Origin: Anodontia alba
Lineage: Eukaryota > Mollusca > Bivalvia > Lucinida > Lucinidae
Reading direction: 5' to 3'
Assembly: GCA_964016985.1 (NCBI GenBank)
Contig: OZ024823.1
Coordinates: 42,008,264-42,072,263, forward strand
Length of the DNA: 64,000 nucleotides
The notes under the pieces are model-generated. The model had not been told where the DNA came from. It did not search any database and was given only the letters and a program-made list of their open reading frames with translations. Of this stretch, positions 63,792 through 64,000 are shown one piece after another (the stretch's first letter is position 1; the number at the start of each line of letters is the position of its first letter). Both the position numbers and the translations under genes were made by a program.

Positions 63792-64000
63792 TATTAGCAT
63801 GACATAGCAGTTATCGGAAAAGATGGCTATGACGTCATCGCTAATTGTACAGGTAACCTCACAGGTACAGAGTTAACGAGCATATAATATGGATAAAAAG
63901 CATTACATGTATTTCTTTACAGCAAGAAAAATACACTGACTAAATTATGAGTGGTTAGAAGGATGCAATATTCAAACAAATAAAATCTTATATTTATTTT
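63792..64000. other. Terminal spacer
   Basis: TTAGCATGACATAGC may be the far half of the interrupted palC. ATGACGTCATCG (63829-63840) contains a perfect TGACGTCA (CREB consensus). Nothing else was recognised. Confidence 0.3.

Overview
The window is 64 kb of animal nuclear DNA, most likely from a bivalve mollusc. It holds almost no continuous coding sequence. Three short spliced exons match the metazoan cleavage and polyadenylation factor CPSF2 (CPSF100). The repeat types (tRNA-derived SINEs, dense small palindromic MITEs, and hairpin-started elements with tandem cores that resemble bivalve 'pearl'/Helentron-type elements) also fit molluscs. The species cannot be fixed from sequence alone.

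Gene content: the plus strand carries the linker region of CPSF2 as exons at 15957-16068, 45705-45808 and 54254-54308, with consistent splice phases. They are separated by introns of about 29.6 kb and 8.4 kb. The preceding and following exons were not found, so positions 1-15956 and 54309-64000 are probably also intronic. Everything else is transposon, satellite or unrecognised spacer. The only other recognisable proteins are decayed transposases (a mariner and a fold-back Tc1) and a broken LINE reverse-transcriptase tail.

Layout. 0-4 kb: SINE, LINE fragment, MITEs and a degraded tandem element. 4-10 kb: a hairpin-started element and several minisatellites. 10-14.3 kb: a short-period satellite carrying two SINE insertions, one of them split by a 2.7-kb element with a 496-bp tandem core. 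15-19.4 kb: CPSF2 exon, a TGACGT-rich palindrome beside it, then one element nested in another with a 128-bp satellite of ABB pattern. 19.4-36 kb: dense TTAA-flanked palindromic MITEs and tandem-core elements, including a MITE split by two later insertions. 36-45 kb: a SINE with a perfect 15-bp target duplication, a SINE split by a MITE, and a chain of four MITEs joined at shared TTAA sites. 45-54 kb: CPSF2 exons 2 and 3 flanking a tandem array split by a 3.2-kb terminal-inverted-repeat element. 54-64 kb: another tandem-core element, an inverted MITE pair, a head-to-head Tc1, a near-intact mariner inserted into a palindromic MITE, and a 1.6-kb TA-flanked element.

The main story is genomic archaeology. 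At least seven insertions can be ordered because the interrupted host repeat, or an empty copy of it, is also present in the window. Family names palA-palK, SINE1, SINE2 and HTE (hairpin-started tandem element) are working labels used only here.
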